Shown here piece after piece: positions 29,181 through 39,015 of a stretch of DNA of 64,000 nt. This stretch comes from Emiliania huxleyi CCMP1516. Its lineage: Eukaryota > Haptophyta > Isochrysidales > Noelaerhabdaceae. Both the position numbers and the translations under genes were made by a program. The stretch lies in the NCBI RefSeq assembly GCF_000372725.1, contig NW_005200754.1:185709-249708 (forward strand), given 5' to 3'. Within the stretch, counting starts at the first letter, position 1; each line of letters opens with the position of its first letter. Under the pieces are notes generated by a model. It saw nothing but the letters and a program-made list of their open reading frames with translations. It was not told the origin of the DNA and searched no databases.

Positions 29181-32100
29181 TCACTCCACACGCATGAGCC
29201 GGTAGACACAGTGGCCGAGCCCTCCGAACTCGACCACGGCGCCCTCCGGGACGACGGTCGGCGCCGGCTTGGGGCCGTCGGCCGGTCGGCGCGGTCGACC
29301 CGGCACCCGCACGCCATTCACTGTGATGCCGTGCAGCGAGCACCTGTCCTCCGCATGGAAGCCGCCGTCGGCGATCTCCACATCCCAGTAGGCTCCCACG
29401 CGTAGCTCCGCGTGGGAGCGGCTGATGGTCGACGTCCAGTTCCACGGCACGCCCTCGATGCGGACCCCGCGGCCGACGGCGACGGGCGAGCCGTCCATCG
29501 GGATCCCGATCCGCGACGGGGCGCCCTCGCACTTGCTTTCGCGAACCAGTACCAAGAGCCCTCGCAAGGCCCGGGCCAATCGGCGAGCATCCGGGTGCCA
29601 CGCGTCGTGCGTCAGGGCGAGCTGGATACTCTGCCGCGCCTGGGTGTGCTGCCCACGCCTCATCTCCTCGTAAGCACGCCCCATGACAGCAGCAGCGAGT
29701 ACGTTCCCGCGGTTTGGGCGGGGCTGCCAATCGACACCCGCACCCTCGGCCGGCTCAGCCGAGGGGAGCCCGGCCTGCGCGTCCTCGGCCGGCGCGTCCT
29801 CCGCCACCTCCATGTCGATGTCGGCTGCCGCGGCGCTGTCAGCCTGGTCGAGCTGCACGTTCACCACCTCCGCGTCCGCACCCTCGGCCGGCTCAGCCGA
29901 GGGGAGTCCGTCCGGCGCGGCCTCCGCCACCTCCATGTCCATCGCGTCGGGGCTTGCGGTGCTGCCACCAGTCGGCTCCTGCGGCGGCTTGGTTTGGCTC
30001 GAGGGCGCCGCCTCCGAGCCCCCCGCCTCTTCCTGGCACACAGCCGCGATAACCGCTCTGGCCTTGACTGCAGTCTTGCGCGCCGGACGCTTGCCCGTCG
30101 CCCCATCTCCGCTGCTCGAGGGGCGCTCGGTGTCCTGCTGCGGCTTGTCCGCGCCTCTTGCGCGCTTGGCGCCTTGCGTCGGCTTGTCAGCCGCTCGGCG
30201 CACGAGGACGTACGCGGCGGGTGGAGGGCCCGATGGTGAGGACGGCCGCGCCTGGATCCTCTCGCCGACTCGCACGGACACGTCTTGCGCTGCAACCTCG
30301 CCCGAGTTGAACAGGACGCCGTCCGTGTGGTCGTACCAGATGGTGCCGCCGCATGCGTCCGTCGCCTCGGGCGCAATCTTGATGAGATGTCGCCGCTCGG
30401 GCGGCGCCGGTGTCAGCTCTGCTGCGAGGATGAGCGCGAAGGTGCCAGTGCCGGAGGACGTGTCCGAGCTGAAGCCCGCTCGGCGAGACCAGCGGCGTTG
30501 CAGCTGCGGTGCGCTCAGGCCGGCGAGGCAGTGGCCGGGCACCTTGGCCACCTCGGCTACCGCCGCCTCCCAGTCCTGGCGTCGCATCACGCCCTTACCG
30601 AGAGAGAGCTGATCGACGAGGCCCGCAATGGCGAAGTACATCTCGCTCTGCAGGGCCTCCCAAGATGCGGTGAAGACGTCGACGTGGGCGGCCAGATCAG
30701 GATACGATTTGCAGTGGCGGGAGAGGTATTGGACCATCGCCTTTGCTGATGCGCAATGCTTCACGTATACCGCGATCGACTTGTCCTTGCCGAGCCGCGC
30801 CCAGTCAGGGCCGCCACACTGAGGGCCGCCGCCGCGGCATCGGAAGACCAGCGCTCCTGCCGCGTCGCGCTCCGTCAGCTTCTCCTCCAGCAGCTCGACA
30901 AGCGCACTTTCACCCGAGGCGACGCGCTTCGTTGCGAGGGTGAGCTGCTCGCGCGCCTTGGCGAGCTGCGTGATCGTGTAGGTGCCCTTCACGTCGAACC
31001 GCGCCACCGTCTTCCCCTTGGGCGCAGAGGCGTTGTGCGTGTCCGCCTCGGTGTTGAAGGCGACGAGGACGGCCACAGAGACGGGCGCGGCCGAGAGGCG
31101 GGTGAGCTGCCGGCGCGCGGAGGCGAGCTGCCGGTACGTGTACTTCTTTGTGGCGACGAGCGGCTGCACGCGCTTGTCCTCAACCACCGTGGCGTTGTGC
31201 TTGAGCTGCGCCGCGATGACGGCCTTGATCAAAGCGGCAGTAGCTGTAGCCGTCCGCTTCTCCGACTTGTTGCCGTTGATGCACGCGAGGCGGCCGAAGC
31301 CGTGCCCGCCCAGCCCGTCGATCGACACTTTCCCGAGCTCGTCCAGCGTGATGGAGGACCGCACGCCGCCGGCGCTGTCGGTGAGGCCCTTCCTCTCAAG
31401 GCGCTCCACGGAGCGTGCCCAGCTCGCGGCGGAGAAGGTGGCCTTGTAGGCGACCAGCGTCGCGACGATGGTTGGCGCGAGGGTGCCGAGCACGTCCACG
31501 ATGAGCTCCTCGAGCGCCGCCTGCACGTCGTCGCGCGGTGGCAGCGGGCTCGACGAGCCCCGCCACCACTCGGCCGCCGCGCCCACCGCCGCGACGGCGA
31601 GCTCCGAGTCGGCCAGGTTGCTCGAGTCCTCCTCGAGCGGGATGAGCCGAGCGCCGGCGAGAGCGAACAAGTTGCAGACATGTGGCACGCGTGCGAAGGC
31701 GACGCCGAGCTTCTCGAAGTCGTACAGCCACGCGTCGCTCGGCCCGATGCGGTGCGAGCTCGCAGCCCTCTTGCCGAGCAGCGAGGCGGCAGCGCTGCCG
31801 CCACCCACGAGGCCGTTGGAGTCCGAGAACGCGTACCACTCCACGATGGGCCTCGAGCCGAGGCTGCTGTCGGCGGCGGCGATGAACGCCGAGAAGACCG
31901 GCTCAAGCACGAAGCGAATGATGTTGATGTGTGCAGCGCGGTCCGTGTGCTCCTTCGGCCCGAAGCAGTGAGGCCGAAGCGAGGCGGCGGCGCTGCCGGC
32001 GCCGCTGCCTGCCTCCGCCTCCTCGTCCTCGTCCTCGTCGTCCTCCTCGACCAGGTCCGGCCGCGGCGTGACGCCATTTGCGCGGCGCGACAGGAACAGC

Positions 32101-32981
32101 TCCCATCGGCAGTGGCACGTCGCCGTGTTCGCATTGAATCGAACGACGACGGCGTGGCTGCCGCACGTCGTCTTGTCGAAGAGAAGCGCGGCGTTGACCG
32201 CGGTCGTGGTTGACTTCTCTCCGTCCTGGTTGGAGGAAAAGAATGGGAGGGAGCGGTCGCCGTCGTAGATCAAGTTCCGAGCGCACTCTCCTTCGTGTAC
32301 CACAAACTTGGCGCCACTGGCGAACGCCTCGTCGACCTGTGCCTGCGTCGCCTCTTTGATCTCGCGGCCGTCTGCAACGACTGATACTTGAACCATGGGA
32401 ACGCCTTGGCGCGTCCCCGTCGCGAGGTGCTCTGCAATCCTCTGGACGCGGTCTTCGACGGCCGCGATCTCCGCAGGCGCGTTGAAGGCGGGGACGGCTC
32501 CGACTGGGCTGAAAACCAGGTTGTACCACGGCAGCGCGAGAAGCGACAGCCCAATCTCGTCCAGATCCGAGTCGGAGGCGGTGTCGAGGAAGGCCTGGCT
32601 GGCGGTCGAGAGTACAAGGCATGGGCTGTTGACGGCTGGGTCTTGGACGGAGCACAAGTGCTCGACTGCGGCCCGAAACGGGTGCAGATCTGGATACGTG
32701 TTCCGCACGGTGGTTGTCATGTGCTCAACAGCCCGCTTGAGCTCCTCGCTTTTGCCTGCGGATTCGCATGGACGGCAAACCTTGCCCGCAGCAGCCGGCC
32801 ACGAGTTTGCGACCCTCGATCGGGCGTCCGGGTCGTCCGGGCCGCAAACTTGGCAGCCTGAAGACGCGGGCGCGATACGGATGAAGGCGCGATACGGGTG
32901 TGCTGGCAGTTTGCAGGCGTGCGGGCGTGCGGACCTTGGAAACGGGGGGAGGCCGGCGCGCACGAGCCGCTCGCCCTGCAC
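29181..32981 (-). CDS. large intronless ORF with N-terminal Cys cluster and C-terminal FHA domain
   Basis: One uninterrupted 1266-codon frame, rare here because most genes are finely split. Near the N-terminus, CQVCG (C43, C46) and KVCRPC (C69, C72) form a candidate zinc site. The middle 900 residues are not recognised; codon-level sense is clear and the composition is globular (e.g. PIVEWYAFSDSNGLVGGG). A charged linker with repeated LPSAEPAEGA segments precedes a forkhead-associated domain at about 1168-1264: VAVGRGVRI, ISRSHAELRV and LHGITVNGVRV, the GR, SxxH and NG signatures of phosphothreonine binding. The start is uncertain: the first 265 nt overlap the ankyrin ORF in another frame, so the two may be joined by an intron or overlap at their ends. 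Could be a domesticated or mobile-element-derived protein. Confidence 0.65.
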   Translation of the reverse strand: MQGERLVRAGLPPFPRSARPHACKLPAHPYRAFIRIAPASSGCQVCGPDDPDARSRVANSWPAAAGKVCRPCESAGKSEELKRAVEHMTTTVRNTYPDLHPFRAAVEHLCSVQDPAVNSPCLVLSTASQAFLDTASDSDLDEIGLSLLALPWYNLVFSPVGAVPAFNAPAEIAAVEDRVQRIAEHLATGTRQGVPMVQVSVVADGREIKEATQAQVDEAFASGAKFVVHEGECARNLIYDGDRSLPFFSSNQDGEKSTTTAVNAALLFDKTTCGSHAVVVRFNANTATCHCRWELFLSRRANGVTPRPDLVEEDDEDEDEEAEAGSGAGSAAASLRPHCFGPKEHTDRAAHINIIRFVLEPVFSAFIAAADSSLGSRPIVEWYAFSDSNGLVGGGSAAASLLGKRAASSHRIGPSDAWLYDFEKLGVAFARVPHVCNLFALAGARLIPLEEDSSNLADSELAVAAVGAAAEWWRGSSSPLPPRDDVQAALEELIVDVLGTLAPTIVATLVAYKATFSAASWARSVERLERKGLTDSAGGVRSSITLDELGKVSIDGLGGHGFGRLACINGNKSEKRTATATAALIKAVIAAQLKHNATVVEDKRVQPLVATKKYTYRQLASARRQLTRLSAAPVSVAVLVAFNTEADTHNASAPKGKTVARFDVKGTYTITQLAKAREQLTLATKRVASGESALVELLEEKLTERDAAGALVFRCRGGGPQCGGPDWARLGKDKSIAVYVKHCASAKAMVQYLSRHCKSYPDLAAHVDVFTASWEALQSEMYFAIAGLVDQLSLGKGVMRRQDWEAAVAEVAKVPGHCLAGLSAPQLQRRWSRRAGFSSDTSSGTGTFALILAAELTPAPPERRHLIKIAPEATDACGGTIWYDHTDGVLFNSGEVAAQDVSVRVGERIQARPSSPSGPPPAAYVLVRRAADKPTQGAKRARGADKPQQDTERPSSSGDGATGKRPARKTAVKARAVIAAVCQEEAGGSEAAPSSQTKPPQEPTGGSTASPDAMDMEVAEAAPDGLPSAEPAEGADAEVVNVQLDQADSAAAADIDMEVAEDAPAEDAQAGLPSAEPAEGAGVDWQPRPNRGNVLAAAVMGRAYEEMRRGQHTQARQSIQLALTHDAWHPDARRLARALRGLLVLVRESKCEGAPSRIGIPMDGSPVAVGRGVRIEGVPWNWTSTISRSHAELRVGAYWDVEIADGGFHAEDRCSLHGITVNGVRVPGRPRRPADGPKPAPTVVPEGAVVEFGGLGHCVYRLMRVE

Positions 32982-34066
32982 GCACTCGTGGCGCGCTCCT
33001 CGCCGGCCGTCGGCTGGCCTCGCTTCTTTCCCCGCTCACCCGCGCCGCGGCCGGAGCAGCAGGCGGCGCTCTCGCTGGCATCCTTCGCGACTCTCGATCC
33101 AGCCGAGGAAGCGCCGCCGGAGGAACCGCCGCCTGCGCCTGCGCCGCCGACTGCCGTCGCCGAGGGCCGTCCCGCCACCACCTCCTGGACGTGCTTCTTG
33201 AAGGCCTCGACGCACTCGGCGTGGCCCTTCTCGTTGGCCACCTGCAGCGCCGTCTTGCCGTTCTCAGCGCGCGCCGCCGTGTCTGCGCCCGCCCGCAGCA
33301 AGCGCCGCACAACGGCGGGGTGGTTGAAGAGGGCGGCGGCCATCAGCGCGGTTTCGCCGACGCTGTTCTGCAGGATGACCTTCGCGCCGTGCCGGAGCAG
33401 CACCTCGACCATCCGCTCGTGGCCTTGGCCGGCGGCGAACATCAGCGCGGTGCTGCCGTCGCTGTCCTGCAGGTTGATCGAAGCGCCACGCTGCAGCAGC
33501 GTCGCGGCCAGCAGCTCGTGGCCGTGGTGGGCGGCGTCCATCAGCAGCGTGAGGCCGCTCACGCCGCCTCTCTCGAACGTCGCGTTGACCCGCCCGCCAC
33601 TGTCGAGCCACGCCGGCACCGCCTCCTCCTCGCCTCGCTCACCTGCCATGACCGCATCGGAGGCTGCCGCCTGCTGCGGCACCTCGACGCCGTTCATTTC
33701 TGGGCTCGAGGTGTAGCCCGCCGGCACGCCACCCTCTGTGAGACCGCCGGAAGGCGCCTCGTCAGCCGCCTCGCCATTCGCCTCGCCGGCCGCCGCTGGT
33801 GCAGCGCCGCGCGATGAGCATCGCGGCGCGAAGTGAGCGTCGCGGTACGCGCTCAGGTCGACGTCAGTGGCTTTGCGGATGCGCCTCTTTTTCGGCGTCT
33901 TCGCGCCGACGGCATGCACGGAGAAGTGGTTCGAGAACGCGCCGGGCACTCGCTGCCACTGCACCTGGACCTCCATCCGTCTGCGGTCGACGTATGTGGC
34001 CTTGCCGATCTTCGTCGCGCCGCCGGTGCCAATGGCGATCATACATCCCTTTTTTATGTCCTCCAT
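32717..34066 (-). CDS. ankyrin-repeat protein
   Basis: ATG at 34064-34066 (MEDIKKGCMIAIGTGG); an upstream in-frame ATG at 34106-34108 exists. A basic, SH3/Tudor-like N-terminal part (GKATYVDRRRMEVQVQWQRV, then KTPKKRRIRKA, a possible nuclear signal) is followed by a low-complexity linker. About four ankyrin repeats follow at ORF residues 170-295: GLTLLMDAAHHGHELLAATL, GSTALMFAAGQGHERMVEVL, GETALMAAALFNHPAVVRRL and GKTALQVANEKGHAECVEAF. Downstream the frame turns Gly/Ala/Ser-rich and runs to 32717 without a family match. The true 3' end probably lies near 33000, or is spliced to the FHA ORF that follows in the same direction. Ankyrin repeats mediate protein binding; no enzyme domain is visible. 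Confidence 0.75.
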   Translation of the reverse strand: MEDIKKGCMIAIGTGGATKIGKATYVDRRRMEVQVQWQRVPGAFSNHFSVHAVGAKTPKKRRIRKATDVDLSAYRDAHFAPRCSSRGAAPAAAGEANGEAADEAPSGGLTEGGVPAGYTSSPEMNGVEVPQQAAASDAVMAGERGEEEAVPAWLDSGGRVNATFERGGVSGLTLLMDAAHHGHELLAATLLQRGASINLQDSDGSTALMFAAGQGHERMVEVLLRHGAKVILQNSVGETALMAAALFNHPAVVRRLLRAGADTAARAENGKTALQVANEKGHAECVEAFKKHVQEVVAGRPSATAVGGAGAGGGSSGGASSAGSRVAKDASESAACCSGRGAGERGKKRGQPTAGEERATSACRASGSCAPASPRFQGPHARTPANCQHTRIAPSSVSRPRLQAAKFAARTTRTPDRGSQTRGRLLRARFAVHANPQAKARSSSGLLST

Positions 34067-34280
34067 TTCGATCGAAGCAAAGGCAAAGAGGCGCCGAGGC
34101 AAAGGCAAAGAGAGAAAACGCGCCGGCGAGAATTTTTTCGGGGCAGCGGCGCGTGAGTTCAGGACTCACCGCCTTCAAATCCCATCGCCAGGGCTCCGCC
34201 GCAGAGCCTCCTATGGTGGCGATGGCGAGGCTCCGCCTGCAGTCGCGTTGGTGCTGCAGCCCGTCACCCCTCGCTTTTTG

Positions 34281-34733
34281 TCAGCAAAGTACAGCGACCC
34301 GGCTGGACGGGCGCCGCACCGGTGATACGTAACGACTGCAACCCAAAGGTTGGGAGATTGATCGCGCGTTTCCGACGAGCAGTGTTTCGTGGCTTCCCAA
34401 CCCATGCCGCCGACGCGTGAACATCGTGCTGTCCGCCTGATAGCGGGCCTGAGGCATGGCCGGCGGGTCGCTAAGCGTCACGCGCGCACGCGCGGCACCG
34501 TCGACGATGGCGGCGGCGGTCAGCTCTGGCTCGGCTGGAGCACTGTGATCGGCGTCGAGCTCGGCCCGCCGCCTTGGCGCCGGCTGAGTGCAGTAGCGCC
34601 GGCCGGGTGGCTTCCGTCGCTGGACCATGCTGAAGCCGTCGCGATCGTGGAAGCGGCAACATGCCGCGCAGTAGAGGTGCTGGCCGTCGGTCTTGGTCTC
34701 CACAAAGGAGGCGGTGAGGTTCGCGGAGAGCAT
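34281..34733 (-). CDS. small ORF with Cys-rich zinc-type segment
   Basis: Frame beginning ATG at 34731-34733 (MLSANLTASFVETK). The segment LYCAACCRFHDRDGFSMVQ then GRRYC has the spacing of a short zinc-binding module (C-x2-C, His, later Cys) seen in various algal regulatory proteins. The rest (Pro/Arg/Ala-rich) is not informative. It may be a 5' exon of the ankyrin gene, which starts about 215 bp downstream in the same direction. Confidence 0.35.
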   Translation of the reverse strand: MLSANLTASFVETKTDGQHLYCAACCRFHDRDGFSMVQRRKPPGRRYCTQPAPRRRAELDADHSAPAEPELTAAAIVDGAARARVTLSDPPAMPQARYQADSTMFTRRRHGLGSHETLLVGNARSISQPLGCSRYVSPVRRPSSRVAVLC

Positions 34734-34739
34734 CGTGGT

Positions 34740-36270
34740 CGTGTCGCGGTCCGTGACAGCTCGGAGGATCCGAGCGGAAAGTTGGAGGGAAGAAAATCTT
34801 CCAGATTTTTTGTTCGTGTCGGAGCGAAAAAAAAACAATGCGAACAAAAGGGAATTAAAACAGAAAAAATGGACTGAAAACAATAGAGACGGCCCACGTC
34901 CGCGAGGCACATACGTGTTGGCCGATCCGATGATGAATGAAGAATATCGAAACAAACAAGCGCAATGGGGAAAAGAAATCCGGCGTTGCCGGGGCGGGGT
35001 GCGCGCTGTTGTGCCTCTGGTGCTCGTGCATCGCCCACTCTATCTATTTACATTAGGGGGGCCTCCAAAATATACACGCACTACAAAGTAGCAGCGGCGC
35101 TTTTCCACAGGCGTCTTCTTCGCTGTTTGTTCACAGCACGCCACTACCTAAAATCGCGGCGGCGGCGCCGCTTACGCCGCCGCCGCCCCCCACCTCGCCC
35201 GCCGCCCCCCACCTCGCCCACGCCGCCGCCAGCCTCCACCTTCTCCCCACCGCCGCCGCCACCGCTCACGCCGCCGCCGCCCTCCACCTCGCCCGCGCCT
35301 CCGCCTCCCTCCACCTCCCCCACACCGCCGCCGCCACCGCTCACGCCGCCGCCGCCCCCCACCTCGCCCACGCCGCCGCCTCCCTCCACCTCCCCCATAC
35401 CGCCGCCGCCGCCGCTCGCGTCCCGCCGCCCTCCACCTCGCCCACGCCTCCGCCTCCCTCCACCTCCCCCACAAGCGCGCGATGCCTCGTCGTTCTCATC
35501 GTTTGCGGCCACCACTCCTGCCTCAAACGGGCCAAACGACTGTCTCGCCATCACCCATCTCGCCTCTCGCGATCGCGTCACGCCTTCCCTTGTGCCGCGA
35601 GTAGGCGCGTGAGTGATGGCCCTGCCACCAGGTACACGGCTACACCTCGGGACGCCGTGCTGAGACGGGTAGAGCCGCCCCACGGGAGCGAAAGCCGCCT
35701 CGCGCGCCTCAGCCCGCCGGGCCCCTCGGCGGTCAGTGTGGGGTTGATACGGCGGTGATACACCCCTCTGACAGCAGCGCCTCACGGCGTGGGCTGCGAG
35801 GTCACTCGGGGTGGCCCAGGGGGCGGCGGGGGAGCATCTCCCGCCGGAGCAGCGGGTGATACTCCCGCTACTCGCTCGAGTTTGAGGTGCGCCGCGCCTC
35901 GCCTGTGCTGCCTTCCCGGCTGCCCCAGCCGCCCTCACCGTCCTCATCCCCTCCCCCACCCCCTCCCCCTCAGGCTAGGCCCTCGCCACCGCCGCTGCCG
36001 CTGTCTCCGCCACAGCCGCCGCCGTTTCCCTCCCCACCACTGCCTCCGACGCCGTCGCCTCCGCTGCTCCCGCCACCACCGCCGGCCGCCTCAGCTCTCC
36101 CTCGTCCACCTCCCACACACCACCACCGCCCTCCGCGCGTCCCCGCACGCCGCCTCCGCGCCTCCACGCCCCCACGACGACCTCCCCCCTCGCCCTCCCC
36201 GCGTCTCAGACTTTTGGCCGTGCTCCGCTCGGGGCGACTCGGCGCCGCCATCGCGAGCACGCCGACCTCG
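34740..36270. other. spacer and possible upstream exons
   Basis: Holds the minisatellite and C-rich sequence (35930-36200) with long but uninformative frames. A short exon near 35870-35890 (ending ...TTTGAG before GTGCGC) may belong to the Pro-rich gene downstream; this cannot be settled. Confidence 0.3.
35163..35480. repeat. Pro/Ser-coding-like minisatellite
   Basis: Imperfect 24-54-bp units of CCGCCGCC, TCCCTCCACCTC and GCCCACGCC. Open in several frames on both strands; no flanking coding exon was identified, so I treat it as repeat DNA. Confidence 0.75.
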
Positions 36271-36274
36271 CAGG

Positions 36275-37557
36275 GGCCACATTCAACCTGATGCCGGTGC
36301 CCCACGCCGCGGACGAGTCGGAGCCGGCGCCCCGACAGGTCATGCTGCACGTCCGGTCGGACGGGCTCCACTTGCGGGACGTGTTCTACGTGCTCGGCGC
36401 CTACCCGGGCGAGCCGGGCCCGCTCGGCGACGACTGGGGCGGCCACNNNNNNNNNNNNNNNNNNNNNNNNNNNNNNNNNNNNNNNNNNNNNNNNNNNNNN
36501 NNNNNNNNNNNNNNNNNNNNNNNNNNNNNNNNNNNNNNNNNNNNNNACCGCCACCGCCCTGGCCGCCACGTCCATCGCCCCCCGCGGCCGTCGCCCCATC
36601 GGCCTTCCCTGCCTCGTCCATCGCCTCCGCCGCAGAGCCCTCGGCCACCAAGCCGCGCCCCCGCCCTCACCCCCTCCTCCCTCGCCGCCTCCGCAATGGC
36701 GGCCGCCTCCCTGTCCGCCGCCGCCCTCACCGCCTCCTCCGTCGCCGCCGCCGCCATCACCGCCGCCGCCATCGCCACCACCTCCCTCGCCACCACCGCC
36801 CCCCCCGCCCCCGCCAAGCCCGCCTCCGCCGTCGCCGCCGCCGCCGTCGCCTCCGCCACCATCCCCACCGCCGCCCAGCCCTCCGCCACCATCACCACCA
36901 CCGCCCAGCCCTCCGCCCCCAAGCCCGCCCCCGCCATCGCCGCCGCCTCCCTCGCCACCGCCGCCCTCGCCGCCACCCCCGTCACCACCGCCTCCGAGCC
37001 CGCCCCCGCCCTCGCCTCCGCCGCCCTCGCCACCACCCCCGTCTCCGCCACCGCCGAGCCCTCCCCCGCCCTCTCCCCCTCCGCCCTCACCGCCGCCGCC
37101 CTCGCCGCCGCCGCCCTCGCCGCCGCCACCGAGCCCGCCGCCACCGTCACCCCCGCCCCCGTCGCCGCCACCTCCCTCACCGCCACCCGCCCAGCCCGCC
37201 GCCGCCATCTCCCCCACCGCCCTCACCGCCACGCTGCCGGCGCAGCCGCCGGGCGACGCGACAGCGGCTAGCGGCCGGGAGAGCCTCTCCAGTGCGGGCT
37301 GGGGGCGGTGGCGGCACTCTGCGGGTGGCGGGCGAGCTGCTGGCTGGCCGGCGGCGCGTCTCGACTCAAATTATGGGCCGCCTCTCGGGCGTGCGGCCAG
37401 GGGCCCGTGTGGCGCGAGGAGAGGGCGGCGCGCTCGGCGCGCTGGCGGCGGTGAAGCCTCTCAGAGTGGGCGCTGGCTGGCCGAGGGCGTCGGGCGGGTG
37501 TGGGGCGGCACTCGGGCCGCCGGACGGGCCGTGGTGGCCCGTGTGTGGCGTTCGTGA
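36275..37557 (+). CDS. Ser-Pro-rich (SPPPP) wall-type glycoprotein, interrupted by gap
   Basis: After a CTCGCAG acceptor, one frame reads GATFNLMPVPHAADESEP and RSDGLHLRDVFYVLGAYPG up to the gap. After the gap the frame starting at 36547 encodes a long run of PPPPSPPPP units (with one QWRPPPCPPPP), ends in an Ala/Gly-rich tail and stops at 37555-37557. SPPPP repeats are the hydroxyproline-rich spacer signature of extensin- and pherophorin-like cell-surface proteins in algae. The other two frames give Ala/Thr- or Arg-rich strings, and the opposite strand poly-Gly; these are shadows. Because gap length is unknown, joining the two halves is an assumption. Confidence 0.5.
36447..36546. other. assembly gap (100 N)
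   Basis: 100 N of unknown true length, probably caused by the flanking low-complexity CCG-rich sequence. Confidence 1.
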
Positions 37558-39015
37558 GGGACTGTTTGGGCGCCCCGGCAGCCTCCCCGCCTGCGTGACC
37601 AGGGCCGGTTTGGCAGCGGTTTGGGCTGTGTGTGGGCTGGTCGCGGTACGGGATATAGTGCTTGTTTATGGTCCCACTCACCACTCCCGGCCGACGGGGC
37701 CTCGCGGGGCGTCCTCGTTTGCAAATAAAGGCCTCTGCCATCGCTCAGACCGAGAGTCCCAAACCATGTGATCATCCGCGCCGCCGCGCCCGAGAGTAGT
37801 CTCAAAGTCTGCCAGATGCGACGTCGTCGGGGAGGGCGTCGTCGCGGGCGCCATCGTCGTCATCCGAGCCCCTACGGCTGTCCAGGGGCACGTCTGGGTG
37901 ACCAGGGGCGGGGGCCGAGCCGTGAGTGCTCCGCCGGGGGGAGCTTCTGGGTCCATGGGACCGCTGCCGGACCCATCCAAGAGCCTCTCCGGACACGTTC
38001 GCTCGACGGCCTAGTTGGCGGCCGATATTCGACGACCAAAGCTCCGGACGCCGCGGCCAAAGATCCGCGCACAGCCCCAGGGCTCGTGGTGAGTGTGGGG
38101 TGTGCCTCACGAGGCGGAGAGGCCGCGTGAACTCCCGTAGAAGCTCGCGAAGAGCGGATTTGGAGCGCCGCGCCGGACCTCCGCCGGGGCTCGCCGGGGC
38201 CACGGGAGAGGTCAGAAATCGTTTTGGTGGTTAGACTACTAGAGCTCTACAAACCGGCACGGTCCCGTCGAATTTGGTCCCTTGGCCGGCCCTGGGCCGC
38301 TCGGCACCGCGCGGGGGTGCCGTTAAGCGACCCTACGGATTTGTCTTGGTCGATTTTGGCCAAAAAGCCCCCAATGATCAATGCCAAAATGTGCGAGGCG
38401 GGCGGAATGGTGGTGTGGATGAGGGGAGCCGCATGTACGCATCGTCCGCACACACATGGAAAGCTGCTGCGCTTGTCCGTTGGATGCTGCCCCCTGTCCG
38501 GCGTCAAACCTCAACGCGTCTCACTACAACAGTACAACACAATGATCGAATCGCACACCGCTCACAAAATGCATCCGTGCCATGCACATCCGCGTTCTCC
38601 GCCCGAAGGAGGAGGCCAGAGACGTGTCCACGCCCGAGAGGTGTCCACGGCCAGCGATTATACGCACACTCTGGAGGCATTGTGCGGGCAAACGCCAATC
38701 TTTCTCGCGGAGGTACGCGGGCGCATCGATGAAGCCTCGATGCAGTCAGACTCCGCTCAGAAGCCGCCGCTGCTCGAGAGGCGGAGCGTGTTAGCAAGCA
38801 TTATTCACGGCTAATGACGAGTCACTAAGTCTGTCTCTCCTGCTCGAGGGGAGGAGCTTGCTGTACGACTGTAGTGAATTGTTCAGCTGACTTAGTTAAA
38901 GTCTCTCCTGCTCGAGGGAAGGAGCTTGCTGTACGACCTTCGCTGCGAGAGGAGCTTCAGTGCGGCGGCGGCCAAGCCTGTCCACAAATAACCCGTGAAG
39001 AAACGCTGTTCACAG
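37558..39015. other. spacer, no gene seen
   Basis: No conserved domain recognised. Contains an imperfect ~71-bp direct repeat at about 38833-38940 (TCTCCTGCTCGAGGG(G/A)AGGA then GCTTGCTGTACGAC, twice). Confidence 0.5.

Noticed and set aside
35970..37232. Poly-Gly ORF on the minus strand and Arg-rich ORF on the plus strand
   Set aside because: Shadows of the SPPPP-coding CCG-rich strand; composition is explained by the Pro/Ser frame.
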